The notes beneath the pieces were generated by a model, which saw only the letters and a program-made list of their open reading frames with translations, searched no databases and was not told where the DNA came from. From contig JARDZO010000105.1 in assembly GCA_029240815.1 (NCBI GenBank), forward strand, positions 1 to 27,856: 27,856 bases of DNA. Direction: 5' to 3'. The translations under genes were made by a program, and so were the position numbers. The stretch is from Brevibacillus sp. (GTDB taxonomy: Bacteria > Bacillota > Bacilli > Brevibacillales > Brevibacillaceae). Shown here one piece after another: positions 15,780 to 23,533 of the stretch. Position 1 is the stretch's first letter. Each line of letters starts with the position of its first letter.

Positions 15780-16895
15780 TTGATTCGCATGGTTCCGACT
15801 ACACCACTCACACCCCACCAAGATCCATGGGAGCCGTTGGCGGGTGCGACGCCACCAGCCTACAAGCTGACTAGCGTCGAATTTACCGTAACGAATCTGT
15901 GCAATCTCCGTTGTGAGCATTGTGCAGTGGGTGATACATTGCGTTACAAGGACGATCCCGCCCTACCTGTTGACCTTATCCTGCGTCGTCTGGATGAAGC
16001 GCGCGATCTCCTCACTCTCAGTATAACAGGCGGAGAACCGATGTACAGCGAGCGTACAGTCAAAGAAGTCATCCTGCCTATCCTCAAGTATGCGACCGAT
16101 CGAGGGCTGCGAACGCAGATCAATTCCAACATGTCCATGCCGTTCTCGCGCTATGAACTGATCCTACCCTACATAGATGTCATGCACATTTCGTGGAACT
16201 GGTCTACTCCAGAAGAATTCCATGATATTGTTTACGCAAAAGCAAGGCAGTCGGTTTCATCCAAACAGGCAGAAGCTCTGTTCAACAGCATGCTGGAAAA
16301 TTCGCGAAAGCTGGCGGATGCCGGTGTATTTGTCTCAGCAGAAACCATGCTGAACCATCGGACATGGCCAAAGCTTGTGACTCTTCACCGACAAATCCAA
16401 GAGATGGGAGCACGTCGACACGAAGTCCATCCGATGTACGCGAGCGACTTTGCCCGTGATCTCGATGTCCTCCAGCTAGATGAGCTGCGAGCCGCTGTTC
16501 ACCGTATGCTCGATATCCGCAATGAAGATCTGTGGATGCTGTTTGGTACTTTGCCATTTTTCGCCTGCAGTCCTGTCGCAGCAGATCGCGAGCTAATCAA
16601 ACGCTTGCGTGAAGCTAAAAATGTAACCACTCGCAACGACCCGGATGGTCGCAACCGCCTCAATATGAATATATTTACGGGTGAGGTGATCGTCACTGAC
16701 TTCGGTGATGTAGAGCCGCTCGGAAACATACAATCCGCTCAGCTTCAAACGATGTTTGACACGTGGCAGCAGCATTCGCTAAACAAAAAAATCAACTGCT
16801 ACTGTCCGCAAGCCAAGTGTGCCGGACCCAATTTGCTAGTTGCCAATACCTACTACAATGAAACCGACTTTACCCAACGCAAGGCATTGGTCTAA
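15780..16895 (+). CDS. yfkAB: Radical SAM protein YfkAB
   Basis: A 371-residue radical S-adenosylmethionine enzyme. The cluster motif CNLRCEHC (Cys41, Cys45, Cys48) ligates the [4Fe-4S] cluster that cleaves SAM, and SITGGEPM is the glycine-rich SAM-binding stretch. Near the C-terminus CYCPQAKC (Cys340, Cys342, Cys347) is the CxCxxxxC motif that defines the YfkAB family and may hold an auxiliary cluster. The substrate is not known. The TTG start has AAGGAGG 9 nt upstream; an ATG three codons later is an alternative. It is divergent from the DUF1385-like gene and 32 bp upstream of a small acid-soluble spore protein gene. I see no small peptide gene suggesting a RiPP maturase role. Confidence 0.93.
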   Translation: MIRMVPTTPLTPHQDPWEPLAGATPPAYKLTSVEFTVTNLCNLRCEHCAVGDTLRYKDDPALPVDLILRRLDEARDLLTLSITGGEPMYSERTVKEVILPILKYATDRGLRTQINSNMSMPFSRYELILPYIDVMHISWNWSTPEEFHDIVYAKARQSVSSKQAEALFNSMLENSRKLADAGVFVSAETMLNHRTWPKLVTLHRQIQEMGARRHEVHPMYASDFARDLDVLQLDELRAAVHRMLDIRNEDLWMLFGTLPFFACSPVAADRELIKRLREAKNVTTRNDPDGRNRLNMNIFTGEVIVTDFGDVEPLGNIQSAQLQTMFDTWQQHSLNKKINCYCPQAKCAGPNLLVANTYYNETDFTQRKALV

Positions 16896-16927
16896 ACGGG
16901 CAACATAGGGGTAGAGGTGAAAGCTAT

Positions 16928-17188
16928 ATGAGCAGACGCAGACGCCCACTCGTTACGAACTCGCGAAATGGACTGGATTCTTTGAAGGCGCAAGTCGCGC
17001 AAGTCGAGGACCCGAATCAGGCCAAGTATGAAGTAGCACGTGAGTTAGATGTTCCCCTGCAGAAAGGGTACAATGGCCAACTGAGCTCCCATGACGCTGG
17101 TCGTATCGGTGGACGCTTGGGCGGCAGCATGGTAAAGGAAATGGTCAAAATGGGCATGCAAGCCATGCAGAATAAAAATAGTAACTAG
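16928..17188 (+). CDS. Alpha/beta-type small acid-soluble spore protein, atypical
   Basis: An 86-residue protein with the signature of DNA-coating spore proteins: KYEVARELDVPL (in place of the usual KYEIAQEFGV-L) and a C-terminal GRIGGRLGGSMVKEMVKMG helix. The Y-E-V-A element matches the site where the germination protease GPR cuts. It is longer than the usual 60-72 residues, with a very basic N-terminus (MSRRRRP) and an insertion (QKGYNGQLSSHDA) before the Gly-rich helix. Such proteins bind and protect spore DNA. GAGGTG lies about 8 nt before the ATG. It follows yfkAB after 32 bp but presumably has its own forespore promoter; I found no clean sigma-G element. A terminator follows. Confidence 0.88.
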   Translation: MSRRRRPLVTNSRNGLDSLKAQVAQVEDPNQAKYEVARELDVPLQKGYNGQLSSHDAGRIGGRLGGSMVKEMVKMGMQAMQNKNSN

Positions 17189-17234
17189 GCTTGTCATGCA
17201 CATCGATTCCCTGTTCCTCTTTCTGCTAAACGAA

Positions 17235-17276
17235 AAAACCCCACTGTCCATGCTCTAGAGCAAACAGCGGGGTTTT
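17235..17276. terminator. Bidirectional terminator between spore protein and small gene
   Basis: AAAACCCC and CTGT pair with ACAG and GGGGTTTT, enclosing a small inner CTC/GAG helix, with A/T runs on both sides. It serves the spore protein gene (plus) and the 62-codon gene (minus). Confidence 0.85.
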
Positions 17277-17290
17277 CTTCGTTTCCTCAT

Positions 17291-17479
17291 CTAGCGAAGT
17301 CGATCCAGCTTTTTGGCACTCGGCTTGCGAGGTCCCAGCATCGTCTTGCTGATCGTGTTCACTTTGTGGAAGGAATCAAATACAGTATCCAGCACTTCCA
17401 CCAGTTCACGGATCTGCACCACTTTTCCATAGACGCCCATGAAGTGGTGTCTCACTATCTTCCCATTAAGTCCAAACAT
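17291..17479 (-). CDS. Small hypothetical protein (62 aa)
   Basis: A 62-residue basic protein starting MFGLNGKIVRHHFMG and ending with a basic tail, PRKPSAKKLDRLR. The middle is a predicted amphipathic helix (VVQIRELVEVLDTVFDSFHKV). No signal peptide, membrane helix or known motif is seen. The gene is believable because AGGAGGTG lies 5 nt before the ATG and a terminator follows directly. It converges on the spore protein gene. I do not recognise it and propose no function. Confidence 0.65.
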   Translation of the reverse strand: MFGLNGKIVRHHFMGVYGKVVQIRELVEVLDTVFDSFHKVNTISKTMLGPRKPSAKKLDRLR

Positions 17480-17570
17480 GGCCGCACCTCCTCTTAATCC
17501 TCTCCTACCACCTTATGCAGCAAGGCGTTCGGAGGAAATCACTATACAACAAAAATTTGGGATGATACAC

Positions 17571-17601
17571 AAAATGCCCGAAGGCGATTCTCGGGCATTT
17601 C
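17571..17601 (-). terminator. Probable terminator of the LysM gene
   Basis: A perfect 10-bp stem (AAATGCCCGA / TCGGGCATTT) lies 21 nt after the LysM stop codon. The T tract on the minus strand is short (TTTT then GTGT), so efficiency may be modest. Confidence 0.6.
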
Positions 17602-17621
17602 AACTTTGTAAAATCACTATG

Positions 17622-17999
17622 CTATTGTCTAGGGCGCGGGGTTGGGGTCGTGGTCGGACGTGGACGAGGAGGTGGTGGTGCTGGGCGCTCCAGATTGGTG
17701 ACACGCGTTTCCAGTCGGCTCATGCGCGTCTCTAAACGATCAACACGATCACTCAGCTTCGTATAGTCATCCCGCAAAGCATCTACTCGATACTCTGTGC
17801 GAGTCAGGCGACGGTCGAAGTCACTCATAGGGGGCGGAGTCGGGGCCGGTGTTGTGGCAGTAGGGATATAGATCGTTTGACCGACGTAAATGTAGTATGG
17901 ATATGCAATATTATTGACACGGATTAATTCCTGAACAGGAACGCCAAAGCGGGCAGCAATGCTGTTTAGCGTGTCTCCCGCACGGACTACATAGTTCAC
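17622..17999 (-). CDS. LysM domain protein with coiled coil and Pro/Arg-rich tail
   Basis: A 125-residue protein in four parts. Residues 1-46 form one LysM domain (YVVRAGDTLNSIAARFGV, ending YVGQTIYIP), which binds N-acetylglucosamine polymers. A Pro/Thr linker follows (47-58). Residues about 60-104 form a heptad coiled coil (VDRLETRMSRLETRVTNLE). The tail is rich in Pro, Arg and Thr. There is no signal peptide, so it may be a cytoplasmically made spore-coat or cortex protein like other leaderless LysM proteins, or exported by another route. The GTG start has AAGGAG 9 nt upstream. It is monocistronic with its own promoter. Role is inferred from domains. Confidence 0.85.
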   Translation of the reverse strand: MNYVVRAGDTLNSIAARFGVPVQELIRVNNIAYPYYIYVGQTIYIPTATTPAPTPPPMSDFDRRLTRTEYRVDALRDDYTKLSDRVDRLETRMSRLETRVTNLERPAPPPPRPRPTTTPTPRPRQ

Positions 18000-18067
18000 T
18001 CGCGATCACTCCTTCTCGGATTTGTTTCGTTATTAACCTATGCCCGCCCGTATGCGAAGAACCTAAA

Positions 18068-18096
18068 CTTATACCCATTTTCCAAACAATGGTCAA
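18068..18096 (-). promoter_or_regulatory. Sigma-A-like promoter of the LysM gene
   Basis: TTGACC (18096-18091), a 17-bp spacer and TATAAG (18073-18068) on the minus strand, about 68 nt before the start codon. Each hexamer differs from consensus at one position. Confidence 0.65.
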
Positions 18097-18143
18097 ACAC
18101 CCAGTATATACGCCGTGACATGATCTGAAGTGCCAGGCTATTT

Positions 18144-18177
18144 TAAAAAACCTCCAGCACTATACTAGTGCCAGAGG
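18144..18177 (-). terminator. Terminator of the fumarase gene
   Basis: A 10-bp stem (CCTCTGGCAC / GTGCTGGAGG, two G-U pairs) with a 7-nt loop is followed by TTTTTT on the minus strand, just after the fumarase stop codon. Confidence 0.85.
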
Positions 18178-18190
18178 CTTCCCAATCTTC

Positions 18191-19723
18191 TTATTTGAAT
18201 ACCGGTGCAGCAAATTGCGCCAATTTTTCCATGGAAGATTTCTCTACATCAGCGTGCAAGCTGTTGCCATGCGAATCCATGGTAACGATCGCGGCGAAGC
18301 CTTTCACGCGCAGGTGCCACATGGCCTCAGGAACACCGAATTCCATAAAGTCCACACCTTCTACCTTTTCCAAGCATTCTGCATAGTACTGAGCAGCTCC
18401 GCCGATGGCATTGAGGTAAACGGCACCATGTTCGTTCAGTGCTTTCAACGTTTTGGCACCCATGCCACCTTTTCCGATGACAGCGCGAATACCGAACTTT
18501 TTAATGATCTCACCTTGGTACGGCTCCTCGCGAATAGAGGTAGTCGGACCTGCAGCCTTCACATGCCACTCGCCAGCTTCGTCTTTGAGCATGACTGGAC
18601 CGCAGTGGTAGATGATTCCGCCGTTCAAGTCTACCGGGCAATCATTTTCCATCAAGTAGCTGTGCAGAGCATCGCGGCCTGTGTGCATTTCGCCGTTGAT
18701 GATAACGACGTCGCCGACTTTCAAGCTGCGGATTTGCTCTTCGGAAATCGGAGCCTGCAGCACAACCTCTCTGCGCTCTTCTTTCGCGTCAGCGGCTGTT
18801 GCAGGTGTCAGATCCATCTCCACGACTTCATCCTTGTACAGGTAACGGTTGATTTCACCGGTTTCCGGATTGAGGCGAACACCTTGACGACGGAATGCCC
18901 AGCAGTTGTAAGCAACGGATACGAAGAAGCTAGCTGGCAGACGGTTTTCTACGCCGACTTTACAGCCGAGCAGTGTCGCGTTTCCGCCGAAGCCCATTGT
19001 ACCAATGCCCAATTGGTTCGCTGTTTCCATGATGTAGCTCTCCAGCTCAGCCAGTTCCGGAATCGGATTCACGTCATCCACACGACGGAACAACTGGTGT
19101 TTTGCCAGCGCATATCCGGAAGTGCGGTCGCCCCCGATTCCTACGCCGATAAAACCAGCGGAGCAGCCTTTGCCTTGTGCTTGGTATACCGCGTGCAGGA
19201 TGCATTTGCGGATGCCATCCAGATTGCGGCCCACTTTTCCGAGGCCTTCCAGCTCACAAGGGAGCGAGTACTGGATGTTTTTGTTCTCACAGCCGCCGCC
19301 TTTGAGGATCAGCTTGATTTCGACCTCATCCTCTTCCCATTGTTCAAAGTGAATCACAGGAGTACCCGGTCCGAGGTTGTCCCCGGTGTTCGCTCCGGTC
19401 AAGGAATCTACGGAGTTGGAACGCAGTTTACCGGTTCTGGTCGCTTCTGCGATTGCTTCTTTGATCGCCTTCTTGATGATCAGTTGATTCACTCCAACCG
19501 GCGTTTTCACTTCAAATGTCGGCATACCCGTATCCTGACAGATAGGAGAAACGTTTTCTTCTGCCATGACGACGTTTTGCGCGATCGTAGACAAAGAAAG
19601 AGCGGCGCGAGTGCCCAAATCTTCTTGCAGTTTTGCTGCGTTGACGGCGCGACGCACGTCAGGCGGCAGGTTCGTAGAAGTATCCGTAATCAGCTCAAGG
19701 ATGCTTTGTTTCAAGGTTTCCAT
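18191..19723 (-). CDS. fumA: Fumarate hydratase, class I (iron-sulfur)
   Basis: A 510-residue cytoplasmic enzyme interconverting fumarate and L-malate in the TCA cycle. It is a fused class I type: N-terminal alpha domain, then the beta domain starting near residue 330 (GDVVIINGEMHTGRDALH). Likely [4Fe-4S] ligands are Cys62 (CQDTGMPTF), Cys187 (GKGCSAGFIGVGIGGD) and Cys274 (AYNCWAFRR), matching the three ligands of E. coli FumA. The start ATG has AAAAGGGG upstream. It is monocistronic, with a strong extended -10 promoter and a terminator. B. subtilis relies on the unrelated class II enzyme; this oxygen-sensitive type is common in other Bacillales and clostridia. Tartrate dehydratase is a related alternative, but the full-length fused form favours fumarase. 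Confidence 0.93.
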   Translation of the reverse strand: METLKQSILELITDTSTNLPPDVRRAVNAAKLQEDLGTRAALSLSTIAQNVVMAEENVSPICQDTGMPTFEVKTPVGVNQLIIKKAIKEAIAEATRTGKLRSNSVDSLTGANTGDNLGPGTPVIHFEQWEEDEVEIKLILKGGGCENKNIQYSLPCELEGLGKVGRNLDGIRKCILHAVYQAQGKGCSAGFIGVGIGGDRTSGYALAKHQLFRRVDDVNPIPELAELESYIMETANQLGIGTMGFGGNATLLGCKVGVENRLPASFFVSVAYNCWAFRRQGVRLNPETGEINRYLYKDEVVEMDLTPATAADAKEERREVVLQAPISEEQIRSLKVGDVVIINGEMHTGRDALHSYLMENDCPVDLNGGIIYHCGPVMLKDEAGEWHVKAAGPTTSIREEPYQGEIIKKFGIRAVIGKGGMGAKTLKALNEHGAVYLNAIGGAAQYYAECLEKVEGVDFMEFGVPEAMWHLRVKGFAAIVTMDSHGNSLHADVEKSSMEKLAQFAAPVFK

Positions 19724-19776
19724 CTATGACGCCCCTTTTGACGAAGTGGTGTGATCGGTATCATAAACCGCCTACT

Positions 19777-19805
19777 ATTATAGCATACGGTCTCTCACCT
19801 GTCCG
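19777..19805 (-). promoter_or_regulatory. Extended -10 sigma-A promoter of the fumarase gene
   Basis: Minus strand: CGGACA (19805-19800), a 17-bp spacer ending in TGC, then TATAAT (19782-19777). The TGn plus perfect -10 makes this a strong extended -10 promoter, about 50 nt before the start codon. Confidence 0.7.
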
Positions 19806-19826
19806 TAGATTGTGCCGGCAGAAGTG

Positions 19827-19852
19827 TGAAACATTTGCTGATCCCTATCGTC
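19827..19852 (+). promoter_or_regulatory. ECF-sigma-like promoter of the beta-propeller gene
   Basis: TGAAAC (19827-19832), a 16-bp spacer and CGTC (19849-19852) reproduce the extracytoplasmic-function sigma pattern of Bacillus (TGAAAC, 16-17 bp, CGTA or CGTC). It lies 48 nt before the start codon. No sigma-A promoter of comparable quality is seen on this strand here. Confidence 0.5.
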
Positions 19853-19900
19853 CAATAAGCAGTGACCAATCGACACAAGCTCGATCTTAGGGGGGATATC

Positions 19901-21877
19901 ATGAAAAAAGGATGGTCTATGCTACTGGTTGCCACAGCTCTCACACTGGCACTCACCCCATTCTTTACGGCTACTGGGGCGATGGGAGAAGAAGAAGTAG
20001 CGGCCGAAAACAAAGACGAATTGCCAGTCGTCGGTTCGTATGATCACTTCAAAAAGCTGTTGGAGACAGAATGGCGCACACAACAAAACAGAAACTACCC
20101 TGCTGCCATGGAATCTACTGCCGTCATGTCCCAAGCCGCTCCACAGGCTAAAATGGCTGATTCTACTGCAGGGGCTCCGACTGATTTTTCCACAACAAAC
20201 ACCCAAGTGCAGGGTGTCGATGAGGCTGATATTGTCAAATCAGACGGCACGTATTTGTACCAGGCAACTCGCGATGAAGTTCGCATCATTTTGGCTTACC
20301 CTGCAGCCAAGATGCAGATCAGCAGCCGTATCACCTATGACAATGGCCTCTTTCAACCATTGGAGCTCTATGTAGATGAAAAACGGCTGATTGTCATTGG
20401 GCAAGCAAGCGAATCAGTAAAAACCATCGATTCCAATGCTTCCAATGTTTCCAAACGCAGAATTCCTTATGTTCACGAGCAGCAAACGGTTAAAGCAATG
20501 ATCTATGACATTACCGATAAAGCCAGTCCCCGTTTAACTCGGCAGTTGGACATCGAAGGCCAGTACCTTTCATCACGAAAAGTGGGTGCCAATCTGTATG
20601 TGGCGGCGAACCAATACGTCAACACCTACAGGATTTTTGAGGACAAAGAGGAACTGCCAGGTCCCCTCTATCGGGATAGCGTAGAGGGAGATCACTATCA
20701 ATCGGTCCCCTATTCAGACATCCGCTACTTCCCCAAGAGCATTCAGCCCGATTATTTGATGGTAGCTGGGGTCAATCTGGATCGTCCCAAACAAAAAATG
20801 TCTCTGGGCACATACTTGGGGGCTGGTGAGAATATCTACGCTTCTCCCGAAAATCTCTACGTTGCCGTAACAGAAAATGAAACACAGCCCGAGAATTTCA
20901 AGCCGATGAGGCAATCGTTCGCCCCAACTCTGTTGCCGGTTCCCAGTAAATCCAACACGACAATCTATCGTTTTGGAATGGCTGACGGAGTGCTTAATTT
21001 CTCCGGTAAGGGAACGGTTCCCGGACGCATCCTCAACCAGTTTTCTCTCGACGAGCACGATGGGTACTTACGGATCGCAACGACTAGCGGCGAGATGTGG
21101 CGCAATGATGAGAATACATCCAAAAACAATCTGTACGTTCTCGATCAAGAGTTGCACACCTACGGTAAATTGGAAGGTATCGCACCTGGCGAGCGTATCT
21201 ATTCCGCTCGCTTTATCGGGAATCGCGCTTATATGGTGACATTTAAACAAGTCGATCCATTGTTTGTGATCGACCTGACAAAACCCGCTGAACCTTCCAT
21301 CCTGGGTGCGCTGAAAATTCCAGGCTACAGTGACTACCTGCACCCGTATGACGAAAACCACATCATCGGTTTCGGCAAAGAAGCCGAATCAGACAAAGAT
21401 ATGGCTTTCTATCAAGGTATGAAAGTTGCCCTCTTTGATGTGTCGGACGTCACGCATCCAAAGGAGAAGTTCAAGACTGTCATCGGTGATCGGGGGACGG
21501 ATTCGGAACTGTTGTCGAACCATAAAGCACTCCTCTTTTCCAAGGAGAAAGAGCTTCTGGCTTTCCCAGTGACTGTTTATGAATGGACCGCCGAGCAAAA
21601 AGCGAAAAACGATATTCATGAATACGGTTCATTCACATTCCAGGGAGCCTATGTCTACCAATTAAATCTGAAATCAGGTTTTAGATTGACCAACAAGATT
21701 ACCCACCTCACTGAGCAAGACCTGAAAAAATCTGGTGATGGCTGGTACAACAGTAAGAACAATATCAACCGTATCCTTACCATCAACGACGAGCTTTACA
21801 CTGTTTCCGAAGGATTTGTAGCAGCCCAGCAGCTATCTAGCAAACGTCAGCTAGGCATTCTGCCACTTACGAAATAA
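19901..21877 (+). CDS. Secreted beta-propeller domain protein
   Basis: About 658 residues. The N-terminus MKKGWSMLLVATALTLAL is a signal peptide, with likely cleavage near Ala27 (TATGA-MGEEE). A Ser/Ala/Met-rich linker follows, then a large domain of the secreted beta-propeller family (Beta_propel), with the signature TQVQGVDEADIVKSDG and blade-like repeats such as RIYSARFIGNRAYMVTF and PLFVIDLTKPAEPS. No Cys lipobox is present, so it is released or wall-retained rather than lipid-anchored. The family's function is unknown. The ATG is preferred because TTAGGGGGG lies 5-6 nt upstream; an in-frame upstream start would spoil the signal peptide. It is divergent from fumarase and has an ECF-type promoter, suggesting envelope-stress control. 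Confidence 0.9.
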   Translation: MKKGWSMLLVATALTLALTPFFTATGAMGEEEVAAENKDELPVVGSYDHFKKLLETEWRTQQNRNYPAAMESTAVMSQAAPQAKMADSTAGAPTDFSTTNTQVQGVDEADIVKSDGTYLYQATRDEVRIILAYPAAKMQISSRITYDNGLFQPLELYVDEKRLIVIGQASESVKTIDSNASNVSKRRIPYVHEQQTVKAMIYDITDKASPRLTRQLDIEGQYLSSRKVGANLYVAANQYVNTYRIFEDKEELPGPLYRDSVEGDHYQSVPYSDIRYFPKSIQPDYLMVAGVNLDRPKQKMSLGTYLGAGENIYASPENLYVAVTENETQPENFKPMRQSFAPTLLPVPSKSNTTIYRFGMADGVLNFSGKGTVPGRILNQFSLDEHDGYLRIATTSGEMWRNDENTSKNNLYVLDQELHTYGKLEGIAPGERIYSARFIGNRAYMVTFKQVDPLFVIDLTKPAEPSILGALKIPGYSDYLHPYDENHIIGFGKEAESDKDMAFYQGMKVALFDVSDVTHPKEKFKTVIGDRGTDSELLSNHKALLFSKEKELLAFPVTVYEWTAEQKAKNDIHEYGSFTFQGAYVYQLNLKSGFRLTNKITHLTEQDLKKSGDGWYNSKNNINRILTINDELYTVSEGFVAAQQLSSKRQLGILPLTK

Positions 21878-21957
21878 AGGCAATGCTCTGTCACGCGAAC
21901 AGGTTCTGTGCTAAGATGGATGAGTAGAAGCAGCAGGGAAGAGAGGGTGTCATCTGC

Positions 21958-22647
21958 GTGGATTATTTGAGTCTGAATCTGACGTCAACATTGGCGGGGC
22001 TAGCAGTCGTACTTTTGGTCATGTTTATTCGACTGCATTGGCCTTTCCGCTTTCAATATATGGCCAACCTATACAAACGTCGCGCAGAAGTGAGATTGCG
22101 ATGGCTAGACGCCTCTTATCGAAAGAACCGCTCGCGTGCAGTAGCCATGTTAGATAAATCAACGCATGAAATTATGACGGGCAATTATGAACTTGCGGAA
22201 AAGTTCATTGTTCAAGGGATTCATGTATGCAAGGACCAGCCCTCGCTGTTCAATCAAGCTATGATCCACTATTTGTTCTACAACCTGGCGATCGTCTATT
22301 ATTCTTCCGGTCGCTATAGTGAAGCATTGGAGGTCGCGTTTCGCATCTATCAGCGAGATCAGGGTATGACAGATTCTTTAGCGCTCATCGCCTGCTCTCA
22401 CGCTCGTTTGGGAGAAGTCGAGAGTGCATGGGAAGCGTATCAGCTCATCGCAACCAAGCGATCTGCTCGTGAATGGAAGCTGTTCTGCCTCGCTGAGATT
22501 GAAGCAGCCAAAGGAAACTACGAACGCGCCCTCACCCATCTGCGCCAATTAATGGGCAAATCATCACCCAGCTTTCTCCATCTGAATCGTTCCGAACTCG
22601 AGAAACGTCTGGAAGAATGGCAAAAAGCATCCACACAAGCTGGATAA
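21958..22647 (+). CDS. Membrane-anchored TPR-repeat protein
   Basis: A 229-residue protein. A single N-terminal membrane helix (about 10-26, LAGLAVVLLVMFI) is followed by a basic segment (FRFQYMANLYKRRAEVRLRW), so the body should face the cytoplasm. The rest is helical with tetratricopeptide-like repeats, for example IMTGNYELAEKFIVQGI, YYSSGRYSEALEVAFRIY and EAAKGNYERALTHLRQL. TPR repeats mediate protein contacts; no partner can be named. The GTG start has AGAGAGGGTG upstream at a spacing of about 7 nt. It lies 80 bp after the beta-propeller gene with no terminator between, so cotranscription is possible. A strong terminator follows. Confidence 0.82.
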   Translation: MDYLSLNLTSTLAGLAVVLLVMFIRLHWPFRFQYMANLYKRRAEVRLRWLDASYRKNRSRAVAMLDKSTHEIMTGNYELAEKFIVQGIHVCKDQPSLFNQAMIHYLFYNLAIVYYSSGRYSEALEVAFRIYQRDQGMTDSLALIACSHARLGEVESAWEAYQLIATKRSAREWKLFCLAEIEAAKGNYERALTHLRQLMGKSSPSFLHLNRSELEKRLEEWQKASTQAG

Positions 22648-22650
22648 CGC

Positions 22651-22726
22651 ATAGATTTCCATTTGAATCACAAGCCGCACAATCGTTATGGCTGTGCGGC
22701 TTTTCTTTGCCTTCACGGAAATCTAT
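22651..22726 (+). terminator. Terminator of the TPR gene nested in an outer inverted repeat
   Basis: The core is AAGCCGCACA / TGTGCGGCTT (22672-22702), followed by TTCTTT. It is flanked by a second perfect 10-bp inverted repeat: ATAGATTTCC (22651-22660) and GGAAATCTAT (22717-22726). Confidence 0.85.
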
Positions 22727-22849
22727 TCGTTTGGATCACCCGTAGATTCCAAATGATTGTGGAATTCTTGTAAGAAAGGGTTACATATTTCTCCCGTATG
22801 TTCCCCCTATACTGTTTGGCAGATAAGCACGAAAGAGAGGGTCAACTTA

Positions 22850-23467
22850 ATGAAGAAGTTTGATGTATCCGTACTCACCGTATCCGTATTAATTCTCGGC
22901 CTCGCTGTCATCGGCGTGTCTCAGGCAAAAGAGACAACGACAGATGCCGTCGCAGCCAAGATTGGTAATACTACCATCACCCAAACGCAATTGTATGATG
23001 CTCTCAAACAAAAGTCTGGTCCATCCGTCATGACACAGTTGGTAGCTGCCGAGCTATTCAGACTGGAAGCGAAATCCCAAGGTGTTAGTGTAACGGATCA
23101 AGAGCTGGACAAGCTCATTAACCCAGTCAAAGAAAAATTGGGGACTCCTGAGAAGTTCCAAGAGTATCTCGATGAAAAAAACTCGACGGAGCAAGAGTTC
23201 CGCGAAAAAACTCGACTGATCTTGATGCGCGACAAATTGCTGGAAAAAGCGTTCCCTGTCACAGAAGAGCAAATCAAGGCATACTACGAGAAGAATAAGG
23301 ACAAATATGATAAACAAACGCTGGAACAAGCTCGACCAGAAATCGTGGATAAAGTGAAAGATAAAAACAGAAGATCCAATATCGATAAGTGGCTCGCAGA
23401 CCTCAACAAAAAATACCAAGTACAAATCATGGACCCAGCACTTGTAGAAAAAGAGAAGAAAGAATAA
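22850..23467 (+). CDS. SurA-N domain exported chaperone-like protein
   Basis: A 205-residue protein. The N-terminal helix (SVLTVSVLILGLAVIGV) ends SQAKE and acts as a signal peptide or membrane anchor; there is no lipobox Cys, unlike PrsA. The remainder resembles the SurA/PrsA N-terminal chaperone domain: VAAKIGNTTITQTQLYDALKQ, VAAELFRLEAKSQGVSVTDQELD and ITEEQIKAYYEKNKDKY-like segments (here VTEEQIKAYYEKNKDKY). The parvulin isomerase domain of PrsA is absent, so it is a foldase-like chaperone core without isomerase activity. The ATG has AGAGAGGG about 8 nt upstream; an in-frame upstream start lacks a ribosome site and would disrupt the signal sequence. It is flanked by terminators, so probably monocistronic. 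Confidence 0.85.
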   Translation: MKKFDVSVLTVSVLILGLAVIGVSQAKETTTDAVAAKIGNTTITQTQLYDALKQKSGPSVMTQLVAAELFRLEAKSQGVSVTDQELDKLINPVKEKLGTPEKFQEYLDEKNSTEQEFREKTRLILMRDKLLEKAFPVTEEQIKAYYEKNKDKYDKQTLEQARPEIVDKVKDKNRRSNIDKWLADLNKKYQVQIMDPALVEKEKKE

Positions 23468-23482
23468 CTTACCCTCCTCACT

Positions 23483-23530
23483 AAAAAAGACTTGTGTCGC
23501 ATGCACGCACGCCGACTCAAGTCTTTTTTA
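23483..23530. terminator. Bidirectional terminator between convergent genes
   Basis: AAAAAAGACTTG and GTCG pair with CGAC and CAAGTCTTTTTT around a 14-nt loop, with T runs in both directions. It ends the SurA-N-like gene (plus) and the metallo-beta-lactamase-fold gene (minus). Confidence 0.88.
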
Positions 23531-23533
23531 TGT

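Noticed and set aside
16896..16927. Sigma-G promoter for the spore protein gene
   Set aside because: A GCATT and a CATAGGG-like pair exist but the spacing is about 15 bp rather than 17-18 and the -10 is a poor match.
18215..19729. Plus-strand open frame of about 500 codons covering the whole fumarase gene
   Set aside because: It is the exact antisense of a well-supported enzyme gene, and its translation is rich in Cys, Phe and His with no recognisable domain. Typical antisense frame of a gene with strong codon bias.
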